Shown: positions 11,014 to 22,965, counted from the stretch's first letter. The stretch is 64,000 nucleotides of DNA from Paulownia fortunei (GCA_019321725.1 CM033121.1:9920001-9984000), one strand, 5' to 3'. Program-made: numbers and translations. The notes: generated by a model not told the origin, from the letters alone.

Positions 11014-11372
11014 CTCACCTCCTATTCTACGCTTATTGCATAAATATAAAAATAATACAATGATTGAATAAGAGGCTCGTATGACCCATTTTAAAAATCC
11101 AAAAAAAAAAAAATCAATCACATTAGTCAATGGCCCTATGGTCATCCCATAAACATACATGCTAAAACATCAATCATATGGATTTAAAGTAAATAATTCA
11201 CCAATCCTTTAATATTGCAAATTTTCAAAGACTTGGGATAATTATGATTTTTAAAGAATTTTCTACAATTAATATTAACATTTAATTAAAATTGAAAATT
11301 AAATTTTGTAAATAATACACACACTGTCAGGCAGTGCACACAGCATAATCTGGCATGCGCCCGTAGACTGGG
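11014..11372. other. AT-rich spacer, no gene seen
   Basis: The stretch is AT-rich with an A run at about 11100-11112 and no coding similarity that I can recognise. A short G+C-richer part (11330-11395) borders the reversed RT fragment. Confidence 0.5.
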
Positions 11373-11600
11373 TTAGTCGAGCTTTGCTTGCATGCGGGCA
11401 AAAATGACAATTGAATGACTAATACCTTTTAAATCAAAATTTGACCAACCAATAGCATATTTATGTTCTCTTAAAATACGAAGCAACTTTTCGACCTCTA
11501 AAGAAGATACGAATGCTGAAATAATTACCGAATAAATATTGTTAGCACCTAGAAATTCATATCGCAAATGCTCGGGAATGATTTTTTGAGCTCCTCGACA
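11373..11600 (-). pseudogene. Ty3/gypsy RT N-terminal fragment
   Basis: On the minus strand the reading is RYEFLGANNIYSVIISAF, then LEVEKLLRILREHKYAIGW and DLKGIS. This is the block just before the RT domain in Athila/Tat elements (LKYxFLGxNxTxPVIIS...LLxVLRxHKxAIGWxIxDLKGIS), also seen on the plus strand at 29188, 42490 and 49990. The upstream minus-strand sequence (11600-12000) has no clear match, though GTGCCGCGGTG near 11950 resembles words in LTR B. Confidence 0.65.
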
Positions 11601-12151
11601 TTTCTATTTTTCGATTAGATAATTTGTTCCCAAAAAAACCATTGGGTTTTGAAGAATCCTCCATATTACCCTTGGTTTCACAACTACTATTTGGTTCTGG
11701 AGTTTTCGAGTCAGAGTTCCCAGTAAGCTGCGATAGAGGCAGACCTAACTGCAAAATCAGGGTTATGTCTGCCCATTGGAAGCTTAAAACTAAAGAGCTG
11801 GAATCTTAGGTTTGTTTTGTAAAAAAGGGCCAGAATCACATCTATTACCCCAACAATCACAATACTAGCACCACAACATGAGTGGACAATCCTCTCAGCA
11901 CCACGACACCATATATGGGGCCACGACAAGAAGTTTTTTGAAGCTTTGGTGCCGCGGTGTGAGAGAGGTAGAACAAGCCAATTTTTTGTCATCACAGTGC
12001 CTAACCAAAATCACAGTGTGTTTTTAAATTTTAAATTTATTTTTTTATTTTTGAAGGCCTCCAAATCAAATTACGCCCAAATTAGATAATCCTATTATTT
12101 AAATTGGTCAAATTAATTTAACCCCCTAAATAATTTAGGCTCATTAATTAA

Positions 12152-12312
12152 TTAGTCATTGGTAGAGGAGATATTATTGTGGATCGAATTACCTCAACAG
12201 AAAATATAACAGACCCACTGGCTAAGCGCTTAGCATAAAATGTATTCAATGGACATATCAAGAAGGTGAGCCTTAGATACATGGGCAATTAGAGTTAGGA
12301 CAAATTGGAGAT
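12152..12312 (+). pseudogene. Ty1/copia RNase H C-terminus and polypurine tract
   Basis: The translation reads DIIVDRITSTENITDPLAKR, a stop, then HIKKVSLRYMGN and a stop. This is the end of the copia polyprotein (VxRIPSxENIADPxTKPL...GLRYMGNWL). It is followed by a purine-rich tract ending at the LTR start at 12313. The 5' end of the element is missing. Confidence 0.75.
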
Positions 12313-13327
12313 TGTTAGAGTAGAATGTTTGGCGTAAATTATGCTTGGGCTTGCATGCAACTTAGACCGCAATCTATCATTTACTTCAAGTGCAATTAAG
12401 AAGTCCAATGATGAAGCATATCAAATCTGTGAGGTCCAATTAAATGTAAAGTGGGTATTGTTGTCCCGGTGCTAGGATTTCAGTCTACCTCCTCAATGAT
12501 TATATTTCACCTGTTAATACTTGTCAGGACTCTTGAGAGTAAATTAAATAATTGATGAAAATTAATTACATTAGCTTGGCCTAAAATTAATTTAAGGAGA
12601 TAAATTAATTTAATCAATTAAAATAATAAAATTATTTTATTTGGGCCTAATAGGATTAGTTGGCTTATGATGGAACCAACTAATTAATTGATTGAATCAA
12701 TTAATTGTATTGGCCAAAGGCACGGCCCGAGAGCTCACCCACTAGCGAGCACATCCACAGAAAGCCAAAGTGATACCTAAGAGATTCAAACCACCGGTCC
12801 TCCATGATTGTTTGTTTTCAACTCTCCACCAAAGGTTTTGCCAAGGCTCGATACAAAACCTATTTTAATCTCGCGACTTTGCAGTTTCTACTTTGACTTT
12901 CTATTGAGCAATTAATCTACATAACCTAATTTGAACTTTCTACTTCAATTTTCTTTAAGTAGAAAACCTGCACCTTGTTCCTAAGGAGAATTTTAGTCCA
13001 ATTTTATTAAGTGTGGATAAAGAAAGAGAATTTTACATTAACTAAACTGCTTAATTAGTGATTAACTTATCTTTTGATGCTTATTCAAGAAAGATAGTAG
13101 AATCATTCTCTTGTTCAATTATTTTACTATCTTAACTAATATATAAAACTTTTATAGTTCTTTGATGTATGTTTAATATTATACATTTACATTAAAGCAT
13201 CCGATAATCTCAATTATCCTCCTTATAGCTTTTTTTTCACTTAAGTTTTGGAGGATTTTGTATACAAAGAATAGAAGATGCTACTTTTTAGACTATATTT
13301 CTTTTGTTAAAATGCAGGACTCTAACA
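12313..13327 (+). mobile_element. Ty1/copia 3' LTR
   Basis: The LTR is about 1015 bp, beginning TGTTAGAGTA and ending ACTCTAACA, giving matching inverted ends (TGTTAGAGT/ACTCTAACA). It follows the polyprotein terminus and polypurine tract directly, as a 3' LTR should. No 5' LTR is present in the window, so the copy is 5'-deleted and no TSD can be read. Confidence 0.8.
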
Positions 13328-14384
13328 TAATAATTTTTGGGATGGTTTGAAATTGATTGGCACGTCATCCACGTAGAATCTATGCGTACCCACATCATCA
13401 AGAATCATCATGTCATGTCTTAACTTATACGTTTAGCCAAAAGACAATAATAAATTATCTATCCATGCCTTTGTAAATACTTTTGGACAAATTGAATTCA
13501 GATGCTCTGTGGGTGGGAATAAAGGTGTAAAAAAGGAGGATTATATGGATAAAAAATTCAAACCGACCCGACGAGACCACTACATTGTTTAGTGTGTTTC
13601 AGTTTTGTTTGTAGTTTTGGAAGTTTTTTCCTGTTTGCTATCTTCCTCAATCAAACGGGGATAAGAGCAAAGATTAAAATGCTAATGGCCTTAGAAATTC
13701 AAAAGCCCGCACATGATCCTGACTAAAATATATATATCCCCCAGAAAGATACATGAGGTAGATACAGATGGAAACCAACTTTTGATGGTCATTATGTTAA
13801 ATTTAAATTTCGTTCATATATTAACAAACCGAATCGGGTCGGCCCCTTAATTTCACGTGCCATAGACCTCAAGTCAAAAAGATGTTGATTATCAGTCGAG
13901 AGTAGATAGACAGCAAGTAATATCACCATAGATTAGCCACAGGAAATTCAAACAAGCAAGAATTAAGCTGTGGAGAAAAAAACAATATATATTATCATGA
14001 AGCGAAATAAAGCAACCTCTAACTTGGGCCAGTCCATACAGATTTCTTTTCTCCATATTACGCGTGCCCAATGGTTTACAGTAAGAGTAGTGGCTACTTT
14101 TCTTTAGTCTTGAAAAGATAAATAAATAAAGCAAACTCATTAAGGTTTCCTACATGAGAATAGCAGCTCAATTAGACACTATTGCTATTCACTCATCAGC
14201 TCATGCATCTGAATGCTAAGTAATATGTAAAATAGGAGTAAATCAACCAATTACAATAATTAACAGCAATGGAAGTAAAACCAGGCACCAGCCAGCTTAG
14301 TGTTTGGTAAGTTATTAAGATGCAATGAAGAGCTTAGAAGCTTTCAAATAAAGGAAGAGATGTAGGAGCAACATGTAAACTTAC
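13328..14384. other. Remaining XTH intron sequence, no feature seen
   Basis: I see no coding similarity on either strand. It lies between the copia LTR and the donor of the catalytic XTH exon, so it is probably the original intron of that gene plus unidentified insert. Confidence 0.4.
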
Positions 14385-14576
14385 ACAATCTGGTAGAGAT
14401 TCCACAAGACAGAGTAGGCGTGGCACTCTTTTGTTGGATCAAACCAAAGATAAATCCTTTACTCTGTCTCCTTTCCCTCCTGTGTATACATTGGTCTGCC
14501 AGATGTATGGCTGCCCAGTTCTGTTCCCCAAGAACTCAAAGTCTATTTCATCATGCTCTGAGTTTTGAGAAGATAG
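14385..14576 (-). pseudogene. XTH: XTH catalytic exon
   Basis: The minus strand opens after a TGTGCAG acceptor with [18 protein letters not shown], the XTH active-site motif in which the first Glu is the nucleophile and the second the acid/base. It continues [20 protein letters not shown], then in a shifted frame [11 protein letters not shown] and VLWNLYQI, and ends at a GTAAGT donor (14384-14379). The expected GAG-CAA-AGG after GKGDR is shortened by two bases, which creates the frameshift. The length of 192 bp and the boundaries fit the family. Confidence 0.85.
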
Positions 14577-14867
14577 CTGCACAGCCCCCATAAAATTAAA
14601 GGGTGAAAGAAAAGAATAAAAGTAAATTACTCAAACATGAGGAGAAAAAAAAAATCGATCTTTCTGAAATAGTTATCTCCTCAGCAGGATTTCCAGCTAA
14701 TGAACAAATGAAAGAGCACAAATGGGCACAAAAGGAAATCAGAAATGGATCTTTGTCATATGCTCTTCCAGCCAATAGATGAGAACTAATAGTTCAAGAT
14801 TATGAACAAAAGCATATCCAAAGCAACTGATATACTATGGTATGGCTCAAAAGGTAGTATTACTTAC

Positions 14868-14906
14868 ATAGAAAGCAGTAACAGCGCCAGCAGAGTTACA
14901 GTTCAA
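14868..14906 (-). pseudogene. XTH: XTH exon 2 end
   Basis: The minus strand reads NCNSAGAVTAFY directly before a GTAAGTA donor (14867-14861). XTH proteins have GNSAGTVTAFY exactly before the exon that opens with (L/M)SS, so reading and splice position both fit. In-frame stops appear immediately upstream (from about 14915), so the rest of this exon, including the xyloglucan-binding N-terminal part, is lost or decayed. Confidence 0.7.
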
Positions 14907-15500
14907 GTTATTTTAAACTAACTATTTTTCATTTGAACACAACTTTCGCTTTCTTCTCACCTTCACTCTATCATTATTCTTCTATCCCTAAAAATTCATG
15001 GGCTGGAGAACTTAACCAAACATCTCAACCACACGAGCTATATGAAAGGAAGTACCGTCCTAAGTCATAGCTCAAATCGAATATTCGACAAAATCAAAAA
15101 TCCTTATAGTCGTGCCCATAAAGGTTACTATCTATCTATTAAAAAAAAAGAATTATTGACATAAGAACACCAGCTTCACTGGGTTGGCTAGATGGATATG
15201 CAATGCAAACAAGCCTCGCAATCCGTACAGATAAGTGCAATAATGCCCCCACAAATCCTAAACGACAAAACAATAATTTGGGGGGCTTTTGGCTTTGTGG
15301 CATCCCACATCTCACCAACCGTGAGTTCTTAGGCTGGCTCCAAATATGACGTTCAGTATAATATTTGCTTTCACTCCTCCGACAGGGCCAGGGACAACAG
15401 ATATGCTTAAATATGCAAAATTTACAAATACTTAGAAAGAGATTTTTTCTTTCCTTTTATTTAAGTTATTTTTCAGGCTTTGAGCACATGGACATCCATT
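14907..15500. other. Gap between XTH exon remnants
   Basis: The expected XTH N-terminal coding block (FYQDFDxTWGDxRAKI...) is not found on either strand here. No transposon termini are recognised either. The sequence may be a diverged intron plus deletion of exon sequence. Confidence 0.35.
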
Positions 15501-15551
15501 CTACAGCATCAAGAAACCAAATGACAGAGTCCATAAGTAATGAGAAGCCAT
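15501..15551 (-). pseudogene. XTH: XTH start codon and signal peptide
   Basis: ATG at 15551-15549 opens MASHYLWTLSFGFLML followed by TAG. A short hydrophobic leader starting MAS is usual for secreted XTHs, and this one lies about 155 bases downstream of a TATA box on the same strand as the other exons. The early stop, with no mature N-terminus after it, fits decay. On its own this peptide is weak evidence; its position makes it credible. Confidence 0.5.
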
Positions 15552-15704
15552 CTTTCTGCAAATATAAATGCAAATGCAGCCAACTTAGAGCAAGAAATGA
15601 TGGGAAAAGAGGAGAAGCCTCTTCAAGCTTTTAGTGCATTGCCTGAGAGAATGAAGGAAGTTCCAATTAAAGAGAGATGAGGGGAAGCAGAGGAATATAA
15701 GGCT

Positions 15705-15713
15705 CTTTATATA
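15705..15713 (-). promoter_or_regulatory. TATA box upstream of XTH remnant
   Basis: TATATAAAG on the minus strand lies about 155 bases before the putative XTH start codon, a normal distance for a plant promoter plus 5' leader. Confidence 0.45.
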
Positions 15714-15719
15714 GGCCTA

Positions 15720-16190
15720 TAGGGCTTGGTTTCTCCTACGTTCTTATCAATGAAGTAGTGTGCAATTTTAAATAAGGCCTGTGCAACAAAAGCTTTGCCC
15801 CCCACAGTCCACACCAACCCCACCCCACAAGCAAAAAGAAGAAAAAAGGAAAGATCGGATTCTTCCCGATCGGGTTGGGCTTTTTTCAAAAAAAAAAATG
15901 GATATTATTTATTATCGAATCAGGTATAGGATGGTAAAAATACTACCCAATTACCTGATCGAGTACCCAACTAAATAAAAAAATTAACAACATAGAAAAA
16001 AAGGTTAGGGCTTGTCAGAGTTGCCTCGTTAATTTTCATTTCATTTCTCTTCTTGTTCTTCACACACATCGCCGCCTATGCCCAACATCAACACTCCAAC
16101 TTTCAACTCCGGCTGCGTCGACAGCAGCATATAGTTGAAAAAGATCCCAATCTTTGGTTTCCCCTTGTCGTGCTTTCCATTTTCTTTTCT
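15720..16190. other. Intergenic, no gene seen
   Basis: Mixed sequence upstream of the XTH remnant. It contains A runs (for example 15888-15898) and GAT/ATC-rich words (15900-15970) that recur around 16560-16690 and 16905-17030, suggesting one unidentified repeat that encloses the polypurine tracts. Confidence 0.4.
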
Positions 16191-16515
16191 TCTAGAGCCA
16201 AAGAAGAAACAGAGAATAAAGAAGGAAAAGAAGGACAAAAATGGAAGACGCAGAAATAGAAAAGAAAAGAAGAACCGAAAGAGGAAAATGGAAGAAAAAG
16301 AAGAATAATAAATGAAGAAGAAGAAGAACCGGAGGAAGAAAGGAAGAGAAGGGACGAAGATGATGAATCAGAGGAAGAAAGGAAGAGAAATGGAAGAAGA
16401 TAAAATAAAAAAGGAAAGAGGAAGACATGAAGAGAAAGGTAGAAGATGAATCATGGAAATAAAGAGAGAAAAAACGAAAAAGGAGGAAATGAAAAAATAA
16501 AATCATACCATAAAG
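16191..16515 (+). repeat. Long polypurine (GA-rich) tract 1
   Basis: Roughly 300 bases are almost only A and G on the plus strand, in irregular GAA, GGAA and GAAGA steps, with few pyrimidines. The apparent open frames across it (Lys/Glu-rich or Ser/Phe-rich) follow from the composition and are not taken as genes. Confidence 0.8.
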
Positions 16516-16714
16516 TTTGTTTACCACTTGCCAATATCCAAAAAAAAAAATTGAACTCAAAATTGATATGATCGGTATCTGAAAAAATCTGATATTCGAT
16601 TTATTGGATATTCAATTATATCATGTTGATATTAAGTATCAAAATATGCTATCCGATTTTTTGAATACTAAATTCGAATTATCCGAACTCATACTATTCG
16701 ATCATTTGCTCATC

Positions 16715-16870
16715 CGTAAGAAAAAGGAAAGAAGAAAAAGATGAATAGAAAAGGGGGAGAAATAGAAAAAGTTGAAGAAAAAGAGGAGGAAAAAAGGGAA
16801 GAGAAAGAGAAAAAGTAGAAGGAAAAAGATGAGAAAATGAGAAGAAAAAAAGAAAAAAGAAAATGGGGGA
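16715..16870 (+). repeat. Long polypurine (GA-rich) tract 2
   Basis: A second tract of about 155 bases of nearly pure A/G on the plus strand, similar in character to the first and separated from it by about 200 bases of AT-rich, GATAT-containing sequence. Confidence 0.8.
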
Positions 16871-17039
16871 ATATTGGGAGAAATGTATCATTTTTTTTTT
16901 AAGAAAAACTCGAAACTCGAAACCTGATTCGAGTATTAAATTTGTTTAGTATTCGAGTATATCGCGTTGGTGTCGGATACTCGATCCAAATATCCAAACT
17001 CGGAATATCTGATTCGATGTCCACCCTAGATATATTAAT

Positions 17040-19945
17040 TCATGCAACATGATATATGAAAATGTTGAAACATTTAAATGAAATTTTAGAACCTTAAATT
17101 TGTTACGTATTGGGTTCAAAGCTGAAGCCTTTTATTTTTTTTCCCAAAATTTAAAAATTTAATGGGCATTTTCCCAATTAGAGGCATTCTTATAATTTTA
17201 TCAATAACTGACAATTCTATGACTTATAGGCATTTCCACATAGGGGATGACCATGACTTAGATAATGGTGATTGATACTGAACCAAATATTACCTATTTT
17301 TGCAATGCAATTTTTGGCACAATTGACAAAAGCTGGGCCTCCATGTTTCTTCGGCTTTCAACTGGTTGATTTTCAATTCTTTTTGTCAGTCGTGTTTTTA
17401 CAATACTTCTCTTCTACTTTTGATGAATTTTTTATCGTGGACTAGTCACTTTTTGTGGATTTATTATTTTTTTTGGGTTTCTTATCTTAAATATGCAGCT
17501 TAATTCATTAGTTTTGAGTAATTACGGACCTTTCGGCTTGTGCTGTCCTAGGAGAACAATTAACACTCAGAGGTAATACTTACTAGATTGCAGTTAAATC
17601 ACATTGATGAATTGATTTATAGCAATGCTTTTCAAGTCAAAATGATGTGAAAGATTAATTTTAATATCAATAACATTAAAATTCAATCCTAGTTCGTATA
17701 GTTACCGAATTCATGCTTGACTCTAACCAGTATCATCTTTATCCAAGATTTAAAAGATTTGGAGATCGCAGTAGAATATTAGACATGCAATATCAAAAGT
17801 AGCTTATCTGTAATCATCATAAATGTTATAGGACTAGAGTGGAGAACACTTGTCTCTATTGGGAAGGAGAATTTTTAGGTGAGTTGAGAATATCAGTTTA
17901 ACAATTTATATGCAAACATCATATGAATTTTTTTTGTTTCTTGATTAATTTTTTTGTTATGGTTATGCGGGGAAATATACATAAAAGCTTATTTTACTAG
18001 TTTAAAATTTTGAGCGTAATAGTCAAAGTTGAACTAAATTAATTCAATTGAAATCATTGATATGTATCTAACCTACAACAAAATAAAATTATTAATAAAA
18101 AGTATATATGTTTTGGGCTCAATTCAACAATTAAGTCAGTAATAACTTGTGGGAGTTCAAATATATTCAAATTTGTTTACAATTAATATCTTATCTCTAT
18201 CTCATATATAAAACGGTATTTATTCATTTAGGCAAATGTAATCACAAACATTAGAGTGCACCTTTAGGTAGCATATCGAGGAGTTAAACTCTGAAGACAT
18301 GATAAAATTATTATAATTTTGCCAATTACTTGTAGAATAGAAATTTTTTCCAATTTACCCTTGTAAAAATTGTATCCTAATATAATATAGACAAAAATAT
18401 AATTTTGGTAGGATACTGAATTAGTATTGTGAAGGGGCCTAATCGGGGTCCGCATGGTAGTCGGCAGTCGGTACCACCGAATTCCATGCTATATATGTTT
18501 GTTTGGACAATCACAATATCTGAAACTTTTTGTTGGGTCTGAGTGCACTTCATTTTTTAGCATTGGATTATCACCCACCCTATAGTTGTTTACTTCTAAA
18601 AAAGATTTTTTTTTTTTTTTTTATTATTCTAAACTTCAAAACTCTAATTAATTCCCTCATTTTTATTAGAAATGTAACTTATTTTTATTTGTAAAATCTA
18701 TTTTCAAATCTATTAATATTTTATGTATTTTTATGTACCCATCAAAACTTATTTTTAAGTTATGCAAAATATATCTTAAAATAAATATATTTTTGTTTTC
18801 ACACATATACATGTAATATAAAATTTAACTAATTCAAATATATTTTTATTTTCATAAAAAAATTAATAAAAATATTTTAAATCCTAAATTTATTAAAAAT
18901 ATAAAAATGAGTTTGAAAAATAATAATAAGATTTTCTATTCGAAAATATATTAGGATTGTGATGTATGTTTGGTTTTAGTTTTGAGGGATAGAGTTCCTA
19001 CTGTATATTAGGGTTGTGATGTATGTCTTGTCTAGTTAGTGTATTATATTATTATTTTATATTATTATATATTATTTTAAATTAATATAATATTGAATGA
19101 TGTAAACATATATATATTATTGATAAGATGATTTGAATATATATAAATATATATTTATATATGTATGCATAATAATGATTAAAATTTTTTGTAATATTTT
19201 TGGAATGATGAAAATGATTTTGAAAAATTCAGTATTTGTATGTCTAATTTTTTTTTTCAAAAATACTAAAAATAATAAAACTAAAATGAAACCAAAATGC
19301 AAACAATTCCTTAAAATTTTAAGTTGTTTTCCTAAAAAAGGGAGAAAAGTGGAAATGGAGGTAAATTAGTGTGCGTCAACCCCAGTGTCCTTTTGCAGAA
19401 TTTGTATACAAAGGTAGTACACAAGCAATGCTCCATTAACAAATGGGTGGTTTGCCTTTTCAACAATGGCAGTTATTGGTAATTGCATTCATTTTCACGC
19501 GGTTTTCCTGCTACTGTCAATAATTTTAATTTAATACTAGTATACTACTTGACCCGTTGATGTTTCCCACGTGTTCACTATCCACAAACAAACACCATAT
19601 ATCTATTACACCAAATGAATATAATTTAGTTGGTGTGATCTATTATTATTTTTAAAAGATTATCGAGTATATTTCATCTACGAAAATAACTAGTGAATCA
19701 GTATCTTTATATGAGGTAAAGGAACTTCAATTTAATTGGAGTTATAGGGAAGGATTTATTGGTTGTGGTTCGAGTCTGACACAATAAATTTATTTTTTAA
19801 TATTAATTATAATTCAATTTGAACATTTTTTGTAAGATATTGTAATGATATCAATTATTATATTAATAGCACATGTCTTTCATTTAAGTTGAGACTCGTC
19901 TTATAAACTTTTTGATTTGACCTAAAAATTATTTCTAACCCTATG
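17040..19945. other. AT-rich intergenic DNA, no gene seen
   Basis: Nearly 3 kb with no coding similarity on either strand and no recognisable LTR or LINE parts. It includes a T run at 18608-18622, AT-only stretches at about 19035-19145 and a short direct repeat (TGTGATGTATGT at about 18958 and 19015). Short open frames here show no motifs. Confidence 0.6.
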
Positions 19946-19949
19946 AAGG

Positions 19950-20575
19950 TTTTAAGACATTTGGTGTATCCTATCTTTTCATTTTTTATCCACATCACTA
20001 ATTTTTTGGCCCTATTATAATTTTTATTGAAAACATTTTGATTTCATGTAGTACATTCGGTATAATGGAGATTTGTACCAAGATAAGAAGCCTGTGATAT
20101 TTAACTCTCTCATTAGAGATCAAGTGATTAGAAATTCACCTGTTTAAAGCATGCATGATTTCATCATGGTTTCAATTTAGATTTGTTGTAGACAAATGTG
20201 TGTATAAATATTTAATTTCATAAATATGTGTTGGCGTTAGAAAATAATTTACATATATTAAGACAATATCATTAACATCTTAATGCATGAATATCTTCTC
20301 ATTTGAACCTTCTTTGTGTATGAATTTTAATAGTGGCATTTTAAAAAGAGGTAAAATGAATAATAAATAATCATTCATCTGTCCAAAATTTAAGAGTGGA
20401 TCTATAATAGTCAGTACTTTATTATTTTGATTTCTTAATAACACATTATTAGTGAGTTGAGTCTTTAGTTATAGAATTGATAATATATTATTAATTAACT
20501 TTAGTCTTTGTGGATCGACTCTTACTCACACTATATTTGTAGAATTATTTTAATAGTAAGGTTTTAATTTGGTAT
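19950..20575 (+). mobile_element. Athila-type 3' noncoding/LTR debris
   Basis: Bases 19950-20180 match the region before the 3' LTR of element B (about 53970-54180, including the CATGCATG-ATTTCATCA words). Bases 20185-20450 match the late part of the A/C-family LTR (about 62220-62470). Bases about 20500-20575 resemble the end of a B-type LTR (GGATCGACTCTTACTC, TAAGGTTT). It is a deletion mosaic with no intact end. Confidence 0.65.
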
Positions 20576-20950
20576 GCTTAATGACACGCACTAGCCTACA
20601 GTCACGCACAATATTAACATAAAGTACCATAGTACGCTGCACAGCGACCTCATTAAAGGCCGGAGAAGACTGATAAGCCACAACTGCCTTTTTTGCAACT
20701 ATAGTCAATAGCTTTTTTCCCATCTCAGATGCCATAAACTTCTTTCCACTAGTTTGCTCATGAGCATACTTATCACGAACAGTCTTGTAGCTTTCACTCA
20801 CCTTCTGATGCTCTTCCTTCGAATTTTTTAGCTTTTCCTTCTACTTAGCAACCTCTTCATTCAGTCTAGCAATCTCATTTTTAGTTTTCTTCTCAGCATT
20901 CTCAAAATAGAGGGTGGACTCCCGAGCTCTCTTCTCCTAAACATCCAACA
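20576..20950 (-). pseudogene. Gag-like coiled-coil fragment
   Basis: The minus strand encodes a charged heptad-like region (EKRARESTLYFENAEKK, EIARLNEEVAK) followed by SGKKFMASEMGKKLL and AYQSSPAFNEVAV. This is the usual C-terminal layout of gag-like ORFs of the 'putative gypsy type transposon' group (coiled coil, then SPEF-type motif). Two in-frame stops lie in the coiled-coil part. It may come from the same kind of element as 6270-7020. Confidence 0.45.
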
Positions 20951-22060
20951 AAGTCACCTCGAACTCTTGAAGTTGATCTTGGAACTACCATAAGTTTTCT
21001 TTGGGTTCCCATGTTTCATCAGACTCAAGTAGTCCCTTTCACTTGATAAAGTATTGAGAGCAAGGTCGTACACCCATCGTTGTACAGTCTTCTTGGTGAG
21101 CACCTTTTTAATCTCCTTGTCATAAGACATGGTCACCACGGGTGGTGCTCGATGTGATTGCCTTCTACTGGGGTCTTCCTCATCTTTATGTAATGATTTC
21201 AACATACTTACATAGAAAATAAGGTGTATTTTTAAGAAGCTAGGTAGGTCAATATGATAAGATACCTTTTCTACATTAGCTATGATCAGAAATGGCCCAT
21301 CGTATTTCCTTACCAAGCCCTTGTGCATGCCTCGTAGTGCTTTTAATTGTTGTGGTGGGAGCTTGACAAGGACTTAGTAGCCCATATTGAACTCTTGTGG
21401 CCATCTCCTCTAGTCGATCCATTTTTTCATCCATCGATAAGCTTTCTCTAAACATGAATGAGCTAAGTCGGCTTGCTCCTCCCACAACTTAGCCATCTTG
21501 ATCTCTCCTGGTCTTTTCCCATTGTCTAAGAATATTGCTAGAGTGTGAAGAGTTAATGATTGTTTTCCTGTCGCCAACTCAAATGGACTCTGTCCCGTGG
21601 TTTTGCTCCGCTGCAAGTTATATGAAAATTGTGTTATATCAAGAAGTTTGGCCCAATTCTTTTGATTAGCACTCACAAAGCACCTCAAATAACACTGTAG
21701 TATAGCGTTAATGCATCCATTCGGTCTGCCCATCAGTTTGGGGGTGAAAGCTTATGGATAAACATAATTCTGACCCGAGAAGCTTAAAAGTTTTGTCCAC
21801 AATCATCCCAGGAAGTGGGGGTCCCGATCACTCACAATGTTTCATTGTAGTCCCCAATACTTCACGATTTTTGAAGAATGCCCTTGTCGCTTCTTCCACT
21901 GAGCAATCCCTACTACATGGTATGAACATCCCATATTTAGAGAATTGGTCCACTACAACCATGACTGACTCGAACCCTCTGATTTGGCAAGGAACTGATG
22001 AAGTCCATTATGATGGATTTCCAAGGTCGGTTAGGAATCAGCAATAGTTCGAGCAATCCT
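20951..22060 (-). pseudogene. Chromovirus integrase and chromodomain, broken
   Basis: Reading the minus strand from 22060 down: integrase core (MVVVDQFSKYGMFIP, FHPQTDGQTE), then FVSANQKNWAKLLDITQFSYN and SPFELATGKQ, then MHKGLVRKYDGPFLI, then SHRAPPVV and a degraded chromodomain with RWVYDLAL. This order (integrase, GPF/Y module, chromodomain) identifies a chromovirus-type Ty3/gypsy element. The integrase joins element DNA to the target and the chromodomain biases where. Several frame changes and stops make it inactive. The plus-strand frame at 21754-22047 is only its antisense. Confidence 0.75.
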
Positions 22061-22965
22061 GTCAGCTGCTTGGTTTCTACCTTGTCTTGATGGCTGATAA
22101 GTTGGTTTTATACCAACAATTCATATGTCTTTTTATTATCATTTGGTTTGTTTTCAAGTATTTTTGTTACTTTTTATGTATTTAGTTTGAAATCTTATAG
22201 GTAATGACAAAAAGGAAAGAAAATGGAAAGAAACCAAAAACTTGGTTGAAATGTTGAAAAATCTGAATTGTGGTGCAACTCATGACAATTTTCGTATTTC
22301 AATCATAACTCTTTGCTCAAAAATGATTTTGACTTAATTTATGAACCAATACAAAGACAATAATATATATATCATAAGTGCATATTTTTATATTTATTTG
22401 TATCAATTCTTCTATGTCTTCTTTGCTTTTTTCTTATTAATAATAGGGTTTTATTATTATTTTGTGTGTGATAGGAGTTTGAGAATGAAAAGATAAAAAA
22501 TGAGCCAAAACGAAGTTGAAAGAAACATTCTTGGGCCAAATTGACACGGTTCCACTATGGTAGTGTTCATATTTTGGGCATAAATGTCTGATCTAAAGCT
22601 CTATTGACCTGATTCTTATCTTATTGGAAATAGAAGAGATGTATCTACAAGTTTTATGTTGGAACTTTTCTCAATTCAATTGATTTCAAAGAGTAAAATT
22701 CGGTTAAACAGTCAAACATGTACTGAAACTTCTAGATATGACAATCTTTGTATATTTATCATAACCCTCTCCACAAATGTGATATTGATCTTATTTAAGT
22801 GGCTATAGAAATCAAATAGATAGGGCTACAATTGTTCTGAAGACACCAAAGGCCAATTCAGCCTAGAAAAAGGTAAAAAATCAGTTGAAAAGGGATAAAC
22901 AGTATTAGACAGCCGTCTTAGAGAAAAAGAAAACAGTAGCAACGGCACCTAGGCGCCTATTTCAG

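Larger units (their letters stand above)
7104..15551 (-). pseudogene. XTH: XTH pseudogene, exons dispersed by transposon insertions
   Basis: Four pieces on the minus strand occur in gene order: start codon and signal peptide (15551-15504), a short piece ending NSAGAVTAFY at a GT donor (14906-14868), the catalytic exon with [11 protein letters not shown] (14576-14385), and the C-terminal exon (about 7454-7104) with a stop. A TATA-like box lies at 15705-15713. XTH enzymes cut and rejoin xyloglucan in the cell wall. Exons 3 and 4 are now about 6.9 kb apart, separated by a solo LTR, copia debris and other fragments. Frameshifts in exons 3 and 4, an early stop in exon 1 and loss of most N-terminal coding sequence show the gene is dead. 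Confidence 0.8.

Noticed and set aside
10783..11160. Minus-strand frame with repeated CALNLHT text
   Set aside because: Produced by the minisatellite at 10921-11013; no domain and no start context.
16192..16560. Minus-strand open frame rich in Phe, Leu and Ser, suggesting membrane segments
   Set aside because: It is the complement of the polypurine tract; composition alone explains it.
19133..19369. Overlapping frames on both strands in AT-rich DNA
   Set aside because: Low-complexity Ile/Lys/Phe text without motifs; chance frames.
21754..22047. Plus-strand open frame of 97 codons
   Set aside because: The minus strand here encodes the integrase core with MVVVDQFSKY and HPQTDGQTE, so this frame is antisense.
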